From Bacteroidota bacterium (lineage in GTDB: Bacteria > Bacteroidota > Rhodothermia > Rhodothermales > JAHQVL01), in the NCBI GenBank assembly GCA_039111535.1, contig JBCCIM010000030.1, positions 1-42,492 of the forward strand: a stretch of 42,492 nucleotides of DNA. The letters run 5' to 3'. How positions within the stretch are numbered: position 1 is the stretch's first letter; every line of letters begins with the position of its first letter. The position numbers and the translations under genes were made by a program. A model generated the notes under the pieces. The model worked only from the letters and a program-made list of their open reading frames with translations. It had not been told where the DNA came from and made no database searches. Positions 9,858 to 20,360 of this stretch are shown piece after piece.

Positions 9858-11171
9858 ATGTTCGCTCGTAAATCATTTTACTCTTTTGTTGCCGCTCTTG
9901 TGCTGACTTGCTGCACAACGCCTCTGGCGTTTAGCCAGGAAAGTGGAGACGGCTCCCTTTACTCACGGTTTGGCATTGGTGATCTGTATGATTTCCAGTC
10001 CTCACAAATCCAGGGCATGGGTGGCGGTGGTACAGCGCTTACTTCGCTGAACTATGTCAACCTTAGCAATCCTGCGACCTGGTCTGACCAGCAGCTTACC
10101 CGATTGGGGGGGAGCGTTCAGTTCCAGGGCCTTGAGGCATCCAATGCCAGCGGCGAAGCCAGCCGGCTGAATTCGAGCCTTTTGCAGGCGTTCCAGTTTA
10201 GCTTCCCGCTTCGCCCCGGACGTCTGGGCGCGGTAGTCTCGTATGTGCCGTACTCGCGCGTTGCACACCGCGTTCAGCAAACATCCATTGCAATAACTGA
10301 AGATCCAACCCTGCCTACAGATGCAGCCTATACCATCTCCTTCCTGGGTGAAGGTGGACTCCAGAAAGCAACCGTGGGACTGGGGTACCGACCAACACCC
10401 AGGTTCAGCGTGGGCGCATCAGCAGACTTTATTTTTGGTATCATTGGAGAAACGCGGGCAACCGAGTTCAACACAGGCGACTTTATCCGCACTGAGTTTC
10501 GTAGCTCAACCCGGCTCGCCGGCTTCAACACCACCCTGGGTGCCCTGTATACCATACCCCGCCTGTTAAGTAACCAGGACGCACTGTCCATTGGATTGAG
10601 CATTTCAACACCGGCTGTCCTCTCTGGTACACAGACGCAAACAATCGGTCAAGGCCTCGCCCAGGATACACTAGGCGCTGCTATTAAAGGTGACATCGAC
10701 CTGCCCGTCCGCACCAACCTCGGCCTCTCCTACCACGCCAACGCCAAGTGGACCTTCGTTGCCAACTACTCGATGGAGCGCTGGTCTGACTTCGACAGCG
10801 AACTGGTCATTCCTGGCTTTATTCCTGGAGAATCATCGTTTTTATCGGACAGGAACCGCTTCTCAATGGGCGTATCCCTGCTTCCATCAGCAAACCCACT
10901 CGACCCATATGGTAAACGCATCGGTTACAGGCTTGGGTTTTACACCGACTCGGGATACATTACATTAAATGATAATGTAGATCTGAATGGATTTGCGTTT
11001 ACCGGCGGTGTCAGCATGCCCACACTCTTTCCTGGCACACGCATTGATGTAAACCTGGAAGTCGGCCGGCGTGGAAGCACGCGCCAAAGCCTCGTCAAAG
11101 AGTCGTTCTTCAAAGTTCATATTAATGTGAATATTGGCGAACGGTGGTTTGAAAGACGGAAACTTGGTTGA
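9858..11171 (+). CDS. Outer-membrane beta-barrel protein (FadL/PorV-like fold suspected)
   Basis: 437 residues with a cleavable signal peptide (about 1-26, ending LAFSQ). The mature N-terminus SLYSRFGIGDL and the following QGMGGGGTAL resemble the opening of many Bacteroidota outer-membrane proteins, in which a Y-S-R-[FY]-G-x-G-D segment precedes the barrel. Alternating strands with aromatic edges (LGAVVSYVPYSRVAHR, WTFVANYSMERWSDF, IGYRLGFYTDSGYI) and a terminal strand rich in hydrophobic residues support a barrel. Cargo is unknown. It lies 45 bases after the DUF4270 gene and 65 before the TPR gene, so the three probably form an envelope operon. Confidence 0.75.
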   Translation: MFARKSFYSFVAALVLTCCTTPLAFSQESGDGSLYSRFGIGDLYDFQSSQIQGMGGGGTALTSLNYVNLSNPATWSDQQLTRLGGSVQFQGLEASNASGEASRLNSSLLQAFQFSFPLRPGRLGAVVSYVPYSRVAHRVQQTSIAITEDPTLPTDAAYTISFLGEGGLQKATVGLGYRPTPRFSVGASADFIFGIIGETRATEFNTGDFIRTEFRSSTRLAGFNTTLGALYTIPRLLSNQDALSIGLSISTPAVLSGTQTQTIGQGLAQDTLGAAIKGDIDLPVRTNLGLSYHANAKWTFVANYSMERWSDFDSELVIPGFIPGESSFLSDRNRFSMGVSLLPSANPLDPYGKRIGYRLGFYTDSGYITLNDNVDLNGFAFTGGVSMPTLFPGTRIDVNLEVGRRGSTRQSLVKESFFKVHINVNIGERWFERRKLG

Positions 11172-11236
11172 GGTCTGACTGTCTATATCGTTATATTAGG
11201 CGTACTTCGCCCGCTCTAACAACCCTTTTGGGCTCG

Positions 11237-12592
11237 ATGAAAAAGATTAAAAAAATGACCAATATGGGCGTTACAAGCCTTTTACTTTTGCTTGTAACCG
11301 CTTTTCTGAGCACCCCTGCGATGGCGCAAGACGACATCGACTGCGGAGATGCTACAGATTCAAATCTCAAGCTGCAAAACTACAGCTTGTACTACGAATC
11401 GTACAAAAACAAAGATTACGCGTCAGCACTCCCCTACCTTAAGTGGATGCTGAAATGTGCACCTGGCTTCGCCGGACCCGGCAAAAATGATGACCGCAAC
11501 TTCGAACGCGGCGTTAAAGCCTACCAGGGTCTTGCAGACGCTACTGAAGACGCAGCAGAAAAACGCGCATTCCTGGAAGAAGCGCTTAACCTGTACGATA
11601 CTGCTGTACCCACACTTCAGGCCGCAGAAGCTACAGTCAACCCCAACGAGTGGACCTTCAACAAAGGCCGCTTTATCCAGAAAAACAATGCTGTTCTGGA
11701 CGACATGCAGGGAGACGTTGGCGCGCTATACAAAGCAGTGTATGACAACGAGCCAACGCAGCTCAGCCCGCTTTCTTATTACGTGAACGTGATTGCAGCT
11801 GATTTTGCTCGTAAAGATCAAAAAGATCTGGCTGTTGAATTTCTCGAAAGCGTCGAATCCAACTTCGGCAGCGACGGCGATGCCATGGGTATCGTTGCAA
11901 ACTGGCGAGACCGGCTGTTCGACTCTCCTGAAGAGCGGATGGCTTTCCTCGAAGACCAGTTGGCGAAAAAGCCGGGTGATGTTAAAATCATCGAAGAGCT
12001 GCTCGAGATCTATACGGAGCTTGATGAGCGCGACAAGTTGACAGGCATGCTCGAAACGATGATCGAAGTCAGCCCAACGCCGAAGGTTCATATCACAGCC
12101 GGCATCATGAAACTCAACGACGGAGATTCTGACGGTGCAATTGAATCTTTCAACGCGGCACTGGCTATGCCAGGTGGTGATGCATACGAAAAAGAAGTCC
12201 AGTTTAACATGGGCAATGCCTACCGCGAGAAAGGCCAGTTGCGACAGGCACGTCGTGCCTACCGGAAAGCTATCTCTGCTGACCCTGGCTTTGGCGCTGC
12301 ATACATGGAAATCGCCAACGTTTACGCTGAAGCTGTCCGTGACTGCGGTGGTTCCAAGATGGAACGCGAAGACCGTGCGGTATACTGGCTTGTAGCCGAC
12401 TACTTCGAACTTGCACGTGCTAAAGACTCTTCGGTCCGCAGCGCTGCCGGCCGCAACTTGCAGCAGTACAAACCCTATTTCCCTGCTGCTGAAGACCTCT
12501 TCTTCAAAGGCTGGAAGGAAGGACAGTCTTATAGCATTGACTATGGCTGCTACTCCTGGATCAGCGAAACGACAAAAGTTAGAAAACCGTAA
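11237..12592 (+). CDS. Secreted tetratricopeptide-repeat protein
   Basis: 451 residues from the ATG before KKIKKMTN; the frame is open 23 codons further upstream but that extension has no signal-peptide character. The signal peptide ends around TPAMAQ. A Cys pair (DCGDA, LKCAPGF) lies in the early mature part. TPR-like helix pairs are clearest near residues 280-375, with FNMGNAYREKGQLRQARRAY being a good consensus unit. It likely acts as a periplasmic scaffold; no specific partner can be named. It follows the outer-membrane barrel gene and precedes a strong hairpin and eno. Confidence 0.8.
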   Translation: MKKIKKMTNMGVTSLLLLLVTAFLSTPAMAQDDIDCGDATDSNLKLQNYSLYYESYKNKDYASALPYLKWMLKCAPGFAGPGKNDDRNFERGVKAYQGLADATEDAAEKRAFLEEALNLYDTAVPTLQAAEATVNPNEWTFNKGRFIQKNNAVLDDMQGDVGALYKAVYDNEPTQLSPLSYYVNVIAADFARKDQKDLAVEFLESVESNFGSDGDAMGIVANWRDRLFDSPEERMAFLEDQLAKKPGDVKIIEELLEIYTELDERDKLTGMLETMIEVSPTPKVHITAGIMKLNDGDSDGAIESFNAALAMPGGDAYEKEVQFNMGNAYREKGQLRQARRAYRKAISADPGFGAAYMEIANVYAEAVRDCGGSKMEREDRAVYWLVADYFELARAKDSSVRSAAGRNLQQYKPYFPAAEDLFFKGWKEGQSYSIDYGCYSWISETTKVRKP

Positions 12593-12633
12593 AGATTTTG
12601 CCTGACGGGATTCTTTTTTAAGGCAATGCGTGT

Positions 12634-13981
<1,348 letters not shown>

Positions 13982-14023
13982 CGCGTTGTCGTTCGAATTG
14001 GACCCTAGTATTATGTTTGCATT

Positions 14024-14347
14024 ATGAAGTTTTCTTATCCACGCGAGATACTTAAGAAATTACGCAACCAGCGATACTTCGGTAAAAGTGTGATCTTCTT
14101 TGCTTCCGCACTTCTGCTGGTGTGGCTGACGTTTTTCGACAGCCATAGCCTGCAGAAGCGGTGGCAGTGGCACCAGGAGTCGGAAAGGCTCTTGGAACGC
14201 AATCAAGAGCTTGAGCAATCAATTCAGGACCTGCATCGCCAACTCGAGGCGGAGCTCCCTGATGAAGTCATTGAACAGCTTGCCCGCGAACGCTATGGGA
14301 TGCGCAAGGAAGGTGAAACTGTTTACCATGTAGAACAGGTCGATTAG
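14024..14347 (+). CDS. Septum formation initiator family protein (FtsB/DivIC-like)
   Basis: 107 residues, the usual size. One membrane helix at about residues 22-38 (SVIFFASALLLVWLTFF), then a coiled coil at about 45-80 (ERLLERNQELEQSIQDL) and the typical C-terminal segment IEQLARERYGMRKEGE, where the R-E-x-Y-x-M/L-x-x-x-G-E pattern identifies the family. FtsB/DivIC bridges FtsL and FtsQ in the divisome and regulates septal peptidoglycan synthesis. Short spacing to eno upstream and to the ROK gene (22 bases) suggests one transcript. Confidence 0.9.
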   Translation: MKFSYPREILKKLRNQRYFGKSVIFFASALLLVWLTFFDSHSLQKRWQWHQESERLLERNQELEQSIQDLHRQLEAELPDEVIEQLARERYGMRKEGETVYHVEQVD

Positions 14348-14369
14348 GCCGGTATTCCAGCATCTTATT

Positions 14370-15350
14370 ATGCACTACTCAGTAGGTGTAGACCTCGGCG
14401 GCACCGCTGTCAAAACAGCGCTCGTTAAAGAGGGTGACGGTATCATTGAATACCGAAAAATTGACACCAATGCGCACGAGGGCCCCGCGCGCGTCATCGA
14501 CAGAATAGCTGATGTAGTGCGTGAATTAAGCGCACTCTCCCCCACAGGCGCCATTTCAGGTATCGGTATTGGCGCACCCGGTGCAGTAAACTGGGAACGC
14601 ACAACCGTTAACCATCCGCCCAATCTTGACCGCTGGGGTGTTGTTGACCTGCACAAGGAGCTCAACATGCGCCTCGACATGGAAATCCCGGTGATTGTCG
14701 AGAACGATGCCAATGTGGCCGGCCTGGGTTCAGCACATTATGGCGCAGGCATCCCCTATCCTTCGTTTATCCTTGTAACCCTCGGCACGGGCGTTGGGGG
14801 TGTAATCATCTACAACAACAAGATTTTCAGGGGCGCCACCGGTGGTGCTGGCGAAATTGGCCATATGACGGTCGACTATGAAGGCCCCATAGATCACGCA
14901 GGTGTTGCCGGCTCCATAGAAGCATATATCGGCCAGCGATTCCTCTCACACCATGCTAAAGCGCGTCTATGGGCAAAAGAGAGCCTCGTACACGAGCTTA
15001 CTGGCGGTGACCTCAACAATATTACCCCCAAACTGCTTTCTGAGGCCGCACTCGCCGGCGATCAGGCAGCGCGTGATGTACTCGCATGGGCTGGGCACAA
15101 ACTCGGCTGTGTACTCGGTTCAGCCGTTAACCTCCTCGATATACGCAAAATTATTGTAGGCGGCGGTGTATCTGCTGCAGGAGATCTTATTCTGAAGCCT
15201 GCACACGAGGCGATGCTGAACTTTGTTATGCCGAGCCTGAGATCAGGCATTGAAATTATCCGGGAAACCCTCGGAAACGAGGCGGGTATGTTAGGAGCAG
15301 CCCATCTTGTATTTGAGCATCTTGATGAGCATTCTTATTCCCGAATTTGA
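14370..15350 (+). CDS. ROK-family sugar kinase (glucokinase-like) lacking zinc cysteines
   Basis: 326 residues. The N-terminal phosphate-binding loop VGVDLGGTAVKTALV (residues 5-19), the catalytic Asp in VENDANVAG (D113), LGTGVGGVII (138-147) and the GGAGEIGH motif (158-165) identify a ROK kinase, most often glucokinase in Bacteroidota. The zinc finger C-x-C-G-x-x-G-C-x-E that normally follows is present in outline but all three Cys are gone: residues 173-184 read PIDHAGVAGSIE, keeping the two Gly and the Glu. The protein could still be active with a restructured sugar-binding loop. The family also contains repressors, but no helix-turn-helix domain is present. Confidence 0.9.
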   Translation: MHYSVGVDLGGTAVKTALVKEGDGIIEYRKIDTNAHEGPARVIDRIADVVRELSALSPTGAISGIGIGAPGAVNWERTTVNHPPNLDRWGVVDLHKELNMRLDMEIPVIVENDANVAGLGSAHYGAGIPYPSFILVTLGTGVGGVIIYNNKIFRGATGGAGEIGHMTVDYEGPIDHAGVAGSIEAYIGQRFLSHHAKARLWAKESLVHELTGGDLNNITPKLLSEAALAGDQAARDVLAWAGHKLGCVLGSAVNLLDIRKIIVGGGVSAAGDLILKPAHEAMLNFVMPSLRSGIEIIRETLGNEAGMLGAAHLVFEHLDEHSYSRI

Positions 15351-15420
15351 GCGATGTCGGACGGGAGGCCGCAAACTTCAAATCCCACTGCGTGTCGCGT
15401 TACCATTCCATCAAGGTAAA

Positions 15421-18246
15421 ATGAGAAACTGCTTACGAGCAGTCAAAAGCCACACCCCTCCCTGCCGGCGCCTGTTTGCACGCCCCCTTGTTTTCCTCCT
15501 CTGCTGCTACTTATACCCGCTGCAATTCGCCACAGCCCAGGAAACAGATACCGTACGCGTTGCTCTACCCCAACCAGATTCACTTGTAACTGATTCATTG
15601 GCCTCAGATCCGCTTGCCGCTGACTCTTTGCGCCGCAACCTCCCTGATTCACTCACCGGCCCTGCGCAAGGGGTATCGCTCCCGCCTCCCGGCGAATCCA
15701 ACCTCAAAAGCGCCGTAAAATTTACAGCCCGCGACTCGTTGGTCATCAAACTCAACGGCGATAATGGCGACGCCGGCTCCATGTACGGGGGCGTTCAGGT
15801 GGATTATGGAGAGGTAAAACTGGGCGCTCATGAAGTGAACATCCTATTCGATATTGACGAACTTCGTGCACGAGGCATGCCTGTCGACACGGGCATGGTT
15901 GGCCGGCCTGAGTTTAAACAAGGGGAAGAGATCTTTCGTGGGGATGGGATGGCATACAACCTGCGTACGGAACGCGGCCGCGTAACCGGGGCTGAAACCC
16001 GATTTGACGACGGCCAAATCAAAGGTGGTGTTGTAAAGGTACGGGAAGACAGCACCCTTTTCATTCGAGATGGTGTTTACACCACCTGTGAATGCCTCGA
16101 CGACCCGTCGTATTCTTTGCGTTCCTCCAAGATGAAGGTAGTAGATCAGACCAAAATCTTCACGGGCCCCATCCAGCTTTTCCTTTTTAACATCCCTACC
16201 CCGCTCTGGCTGCCGTTTGGCTTTTTGCCGGCGCAAAACACCCGACGTAGTGGTTTCCTTGCCCCCACGTACGGCGAAGACGAATTTGGCTTTTACCTGC
16301 GCGACCTCGGCTGGTATTTTGCACTCAACGACTACATGGACCTCCAGCTACGGGGCGGCATTTGGACTAACGGCAGTTGGCAAAGCTCTACCACATGGCG
16401 ATACAACAAGCGGTATCGTTACAGCGGCAGTGTCTTTTTTGACTATTCAAGGCTTCGAAACGGCGAGGCCAACGATGTCGATTTCTCCATCCGCAACACC
16501 ACCTCGTTCAAGTGGCAACATCGACATACCATCGATCCCTCTACGTCGCTGAGCGCCAACATCAACCTGTCCACCCAGGGCTATTTGCGCGCCGTATCAG
16601 AGCAGTATAATGACCGGGTCACCCAGTCTGTGTCTTCAAGCATGCGCTTTCAGAAACGATGGGCCACGACCGGCAGGTCACTACAGATAAATGCAAACCA
16701 GCGGCAGGTTTTCTCGACCAATACAACAACGATGACGCTGCCCAACCTGACGCTCTCCCAAAGCTCCAGGAAGCCGTTTAAAAAGAATACGCGGGCACCC
16801 GGGCAGCGGGAAAAATGGTTTGAGAAAGTCACATATACCTACAACTTCTCGCTGAACAACAACTTCAACTTCCGGCCCATTCAGGATGAAGCGATACTTG
16901 ACTCACTGAATGCCAGCGACATTACCTGGTTCGACGCCCTCACATCTCTCGACGACTACCAACTGGCCACAGGTGAAGATGAACGGTTTGACTTTAGAGC
17001 CAGCCACCGTATTCCGATCAATGCTTCGTTTTCGGCAAAGAAAATAAGCCTGAACATTACACCCAACATCAACTATACGGAAGACTGGTTCTTGCGCACA
17101 GAGCGGCAGGCAAACGTATTTGATGCAGCTGACTCAACGTTCAGCGTGGAGAACTTTGCTGATCGAGGCTTTTTTGCGCTCCGGCAGTTTAGCTCCGGGT
17201 TGTCTGCCAATACTACGATTTACGGCCTTTTCCCCTTTAAAGCCGGCGCAATCCAGGGCATCAGACACACCCTACGCCCTACTTTGTCATTTACGTACCG
17301 GCCAGACTTCACCGGTTCCTTCTGGGGTTACACCCGCTCCTATGTAGATGCTGAAACAGAAGAGGAAATAGAATACAACATCGTAAATGGCGTCCAGCGC
17401 GGTTTGCAGCAATCCTTGTCGCTGAACCTGGCAAATATCTTTGAGGCGAAACGGGTATGGACGGATTCAACAGGTACTGAGCAAAGCAAAACCCTCAAGC
17501 TACTCAACCTCGACGGGGGGACGCGGTATAACTTTGCCGCCGACTCGCTCAAGCTGGCAGACATATCTTTGAATGCAAGGACCACCCTCTTCGACAATAA
17601 GATGTCGATTAACTTCCGCTCTTCGTTCTCGCCCTACAAGTTATTCCAGGACAGCACGACAACCCGCGTTATAGATGACTACTACATCAATCCGCTAAAG
17701 CTTCGTTTTGGCCGGCTCACCCGCGCCAGTCTCACTGCAAGTACATCTTTCAGAAGCAAAACGGGCAGCCCGGGCCGACCAGTAGAAACGACCCGGTCTC
17801 GCGCCGGCGACTTCACCGACTTCAACTCACCTGGCTTCAATCCCGACGCCGCCATTGCCAACAGTTTAGTCAATCCGACGGGTGATCTTGTCGATTTCAA
17901 CATTCCCTGGTCCCTTTCATTGGATTTGACCTACAGCATCCAGAAACCCTTGGCTACACTAAACCGTACTATGACTCTTAACGGTCGATTTGACTTCAGT
18001 CTTACGCCCAACTGGAAGGTTCAGGGGCGCACAGGCTATGATTTTGAACGTAAGGAAGTAGTCACAACCAATATTAGTTTTTTTCGTGACTTTGAATGCT
18101 GGCAAATGTCGCTCAACTGGGTGCCCTTCGGCAGATTCCAATCATTCGGATTCAACTTGCAAGTTAAGAGCGGTCACCTGAAAGACCTGCTCAGGATTCA
18201 ACAACCCCGATCCGACGTGCAAGGCAGATTTGATGGTTTAATCTAG
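15421..18246 (+). CDS. lptD: LPS-assembly outer-membrane protein LptD (Bacteroidota type)
   Basis: 941 residues from the ATG after AAGGTAAA; the open frame extends 38 codons upstream into the ROK gene, but the chosen start gives a basic N-terminus and hydrophobic signal peptide ending near FATAQ. After a Pro/Ser/Asp-rich linker, an OstA/LptA-like domain (about residues 95-230, with RGDGMAYNLRTERGRVTGAE) leads into the barrel, opening with IPTPLWLPFGFLPAQNTRRSG, a strongly conserved LptD segment. The remainder is alternating beta strands. With LptE it inserts lipopolysaccharide into the outer leaflet. One C-x-C (TTCECLDD) is visible, so disulfide wiring differs from the E. coli arrangement. 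An LptF/G-type permease lies 3.6 kb downstream. Confidence 0.88.
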   Translation: MRNCLRAVKSHTPPCRRLFARPLVFLLCCYLYPLQFATAQETDTVRVALPQPDSLVTDSLASDPLAADSLRRNLPDSLTGPAQGVSLPPPGESNLKSAVKFTARDSLVIKLNGDNGDAGSMYGGVQVDYGEVKLGAHEVNILFDIDELRARGMPVDTGMVGRPEFKQGEEIFRGDGMAYNLRTERGRVTGAETRFDDGQIKGGVVKVREDSTLFIRDGVYTTCECLDDPSYSLRSSKMKVVDQTKIFTGPIQLFLFNIPTPLWLPFGFLPAQNTRRSGFLAPTYGEDEFGFYLRDLGWYFALNDYMDLQLRGGIWTNGSWQSSTTWRYNKRYRYSGSVFFDYSRLRNGEANDVDFSIRNTTSFKWQHRHTIDPSTSLSANINLSTQGYLRAVSEQYNDRVTQSVSSSMRFQKRWATTGRSLQINANQRQVFSTNTTTMTLPNLTLSQSSRKPFKKNTRAPGQREKWFEKVTYTYNFSLNNNFNFRPIQDEAILDSLNASDITWFDALTSLDDYQLATGEDERFDFRASHRIPINASFSAKKISLNITPNINYTEDWFLRTERQANVFDAADSTFSVENFADRGFFALRQFSSGLSANTTIYGLFPFKAGAIQGIRHTLRPTLSFTYRPDFTGSFWGYTRSYVDAETEEEIEYNIVNGVQRGLQQSLSLNLANIFEAKRVWTDSTGTEQSKTLKLLNLDGGTRYNFAADSLKLADISLNARTTLFDNKMSINFRSSFSPYKLFQDSTTTRVIDDYYINPLKLRFGRLTRASLTASTSFRSKTGSPGRPVETTRSRAGDFTDFNSPGFNPDAAIANSLVNPTGDLVDFNIPWSLSLDLTYSIQKPLATLNRTMTLNGRFDFSLTPNWKVQGRTGYDFERKEVVTTNISFFRDFECWQMSLNWVPFGRFQSFGFNLQVKSGHLKDLLRIQQPRSDVQGRFDGLI

Positions 18247-18537
18247 ATGGTTTTTTGGATCAACCACGCAGAATGACTACGAATTGTGGGTCAATTCTCC
18301 CACAAAAACGCATGCTGAAAGCGCACAAAATACTCGCCTTCTCTTCCTTTCGCTTTATGTATATATGTCATAAACTACATACCATTATGGTACGAAAGTA
18401 CCATCACATCTCAAGCAATAGTTGCCCCAGATTAGTCATGATGATGTAGCTTCAAGTTGTAACCAGCTACTATCTTTACTCGTCAACTAATCGTCCTTCC
18501 TTTTCATTATCAATACAGCATTAATTACCCCGGATTA
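18247..18537. other. Intergenic region with three hairpins
   Basis: This 291-base gap follows lptD. Three perfect stems can be drawn: TTGTGGG/CCCACAA (18284-18305), ATGGTAC/GTACCAT closed by a GAAA loop (18387-18404) and GTAGC/GCTAC (18446-18470). None is followed by a clear T run on the plus strand, so none is a convincing lptD terminator. Base composition is lower in G+C than the flanking genes. The promoter of the BON-like gene should lie here, but I do not see a good match. Confidence 0.5.
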
Positions 18538-18897
18538 ATGAGGTTTCAGATTCCCTTGGTTCATCACCTTCGTTCATATTGGCACCAGATGTACAGGCGG
18601 GCGTTTTCCGACAAACAACTCGCGCAGTATCTTTGCGAGACGTTTGAGTCCGAACTGGAAAGTGCACAGATAGATGGACTCCGCTTCTATGTCAAAAGCG
18701 GAATTGTGACGATTTATGGTACCCTGTTCAGAGAATATGATCACGAAATGGTGATCAAACTGGCCGGCCGCATCTTTGGCTTAAAAGCCATTGTTGACAA
18801 AATGCAGGTGATTAAAGACGTGAGCAAAGAAGAACCCTCACGCATTTTCCTGCTCCTCAACGACAAAGCCGAAACCAAGCGTTTGATACCCGCTTAA
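18538..18897 (+). CDS. Small BON-domain-like protein
   Basis: 119 residues, no signal peptide. Residues about 40-90 (IDGLRFYVKSGIVTIYGTL, then AGRIFGLKAIVDKMQVI) follow the BON pattern: a strand, a V-x-[IL]-x-G turn, a helix with hydrophobic spacing and a final V-x-x-[IV] strand. BON domains bind phospholipid or partner proteins in osmotic-stress and secretin proteins; this one has only a single copy and no export signal, so the location is uncertain. The last 41 bases overlap the 3' end of the GNAT gene on the other strand. Confidence 0.65.
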   Translation: MRFQIPLVHHLRSYWHQMYRRAFSDKQLAQYLCETFESELESAQIDGLRFYVKSGIVTIYGTLFREYDHEMVIKLAGRIFGLKAIVDKMQVIKDVSKEEPSRIFLLLNDKAETKRLIPA

Positions 18898-19294
18898 AGC
18901 CAAGATGGGCGTAATAGCCCGTTGACAGATCTGAATCGCGCAGTAACAGCTCCGTTCCTTTGCAATTCTCGAATACCTGGTCGAGTAACGCCCGCCCTAC
19001 ACCGAGGCCCTGCACATCAGGTTCAACAGCCAGATCACACAGATAGCTATTCAGCATTCCATCTGTTAGCACCCGCGCTATACCAACAAGCTGGCGCTCA
19101 TGCCAGGCAGTTAGCACCAGCGACGATTGCTCGAACATGTGCCACACTTTTTTAGGATCGCTCACGGGCCGAAGAAGTGGCGCGCGTCTGTAGAGGGTAA
19201 GAATCCGCGAAGGGGTTAAGCCTTCCAGTCCTTCTTTAAAAACAAGTGGCCCGATTTTATCTTTACGGGCGCTAGCTGGGGTCAAAACTTCCAT
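18857..19294 (-). CDS. GNAT-family N-acetyltransferase
   Basis: 145 residues from the ATG encoding MEVLTPASAR. The frame is open further to a TTG inside the end of the ABC gene (169 residues), which cannot be excluded. GNAT features: LVLTAWHERQLVGIARVLTDG (beta2-beta3), LCDLAVEPDVQGLGVGRALL (beta4 plus the acetyl-CoA pyrophosphate loop Q-G-L-G-V-G) and the final STGYYAHLGFKRV (the Y-x-x-x-G-F-x-x element). The substrate is unknown. It lies downstream of the ABC ATPase on the same strand, so co-transcription is likely, and it converges with the BON-like gene, overlapping by 41 bases. Confidence 0.85.
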   Translation of the reverse strand: MEVLTPASARKDKIGPLVFKEGLEGLTPSRILTLYRRAPLLRPVSDPKKVWHMFEQSSLVLTAWHERQLVGIARVLTDGMLNSYLCDLAVEPDVQGLGVGRALLDQVFENCKGTELLLRDSDLSTGYYAHLGFKRVSNAWFRLCR

Positions 19295-19355
19295 GTCAGA
19301 GCGGAGATTTGTGATGATTTGATGAAAGCCTGCTTCTAGGGTAACATCTTTATAC

Positions 19356-20360
19356 CTATTCCGCAAGCACCCAGCGAAATTGTAGCGCCTTTATTTTCTT
19401 CCCGTCCTCATACGCGGTATCCGGATTCACCCAGGCACGCACCGAGGTCCCCTCCCCGCCTTCGAGCCACCATTCGACGGAAGCGCCCAGAAACTGGCGC
19501 GACTTTATCCTGACCGTCACGCCATCATCACTAAACACCAGGTGTTCTGGCCGCACAGCGAGTACCATGTTGTCTGCGGGAGGTGGTGTACCGGCCATTT
19601 CGGTGGCAAGCGCCGGCTCTTCAATGATGTTACTCCCCCCCAGGAATCGGGCAACAAATGCGGTCTCAGGCATTCTGTACAGGTCCTCCGGGCGTCCTAC
19701 CTGGATGAGCCTGCCAGCACGCATGACTGCAATGCGATCTGAAAGCGCCAGGGCCTCTTGCTGGTCGTGCGTGACGTAAACACTTGTAGTGCCCAATTCG
19801 CGCTGTAACAAGGTGAGTTCACGGCGGGTTTGCTCACGCAGTGCCACATCGAGGTTCGACAGGGGTTCGTCGAATAACAATACCGCCGGCTGTACTGCCA
19901 GCGCACGCGCTAGTGCCACACGCTGCTGCTGCCCACCCGACAACTGCGTAACCGGCTTGGGGCCGTATCCAGCTAAATCAACACGCTTCAGCGCTTCCGC
20001 TACACGCTGCATACGCGCTGACTCAGGGGTTTTACGGACTTTGAGTCCATAAGCAACATTCTCCTCAACTGTCATGGTTGGAAAAAGCGCATAATTCTGA
20101 AACACCATCGCCGTAGGCCGTTGCTGAGGAGACGCATAGGTGATATCAGTACCGGCAATGCTGATGTTACCTTTATCGGGCTGTTCAAAGCCGGCAATCA
20201 TGCGAAGCAGTGTAGTTTTCCCACAACCACTTGGCCCTAACAACGAAAAGAATTCACCGGGCTGTATATCCAGACTTACATCGTTAACCGCCAACAATTG
20301 TCCAAACTGCTTGGTGATATTTTGCAGCGTAACGCCTGCTTCCTCCTGTACCCGGGGCAT
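19356..20360 (-). CDS. ABC transporter ATP-binding protein, PotA/FbpC-like, no permease nearby
   Basis: 334 residues. Complete nucleotide-binding domain: Walker A GPSGCGKT (42-49), Q-loop Gln88 in VFQNYALFP, signature LSGGQQQR (140-147), Walker B LLFDEP (161-166), D-loop SNLD and switch His198 in VTHDQQEA. After residue about 240 a TOBE-like regulatory domain follows (VLAVRPEHLVF), as in importers of polyamine, iron, sulfate or sugar. The order VTHDQQEALALSDRIAVM is typical of that superfamily. No permease or binding protein is in the window, so the substrate is open. A terminator separates it from sucC upstream; the GNAT gene follows. Confidence 0.92.
   Translation of the reverse strand: MPRVQEEAGVTLQNITKQFGQLLAVNDVSLDIQPGEFFSLLGPSGCGKTTLLRMIAGFEQPDKGNISIAGTDITYASPQQRPTAMVFQNYALFPTMTVEENVAYGLKVRKTPESARMQRVAEALKRVDLAGYGPKPVTQLSGGQQQRVALARALAVQPAVLLFDEPLSNLDVALREQTRRELTLLQRELGTTSVYVTHDQQEALALSDRIAVMRAGRLIQVGRPEDLYRMPETAFVARFLGGSNIIEEPALATEMAGTPPPADNMVLAVRPEHLVFSDDGVTVRIKSRQFLGASVEWWLEGGEGTSVRAWVNPDTAYEDGKKIKALQFRWVLAE

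Noticed and set aside
11168-11236. 23-codon extension of the TPR protein.
   Set aside because: The downstream ATG begins a canonical signal peptide; the extension starts inside the previous gene's last codons.
15307-15420. Upstream extension of LptD overlapping the ROK gene.
   Set aside because: The internal ATG gives a proper signal peptide and avoids the overlap.
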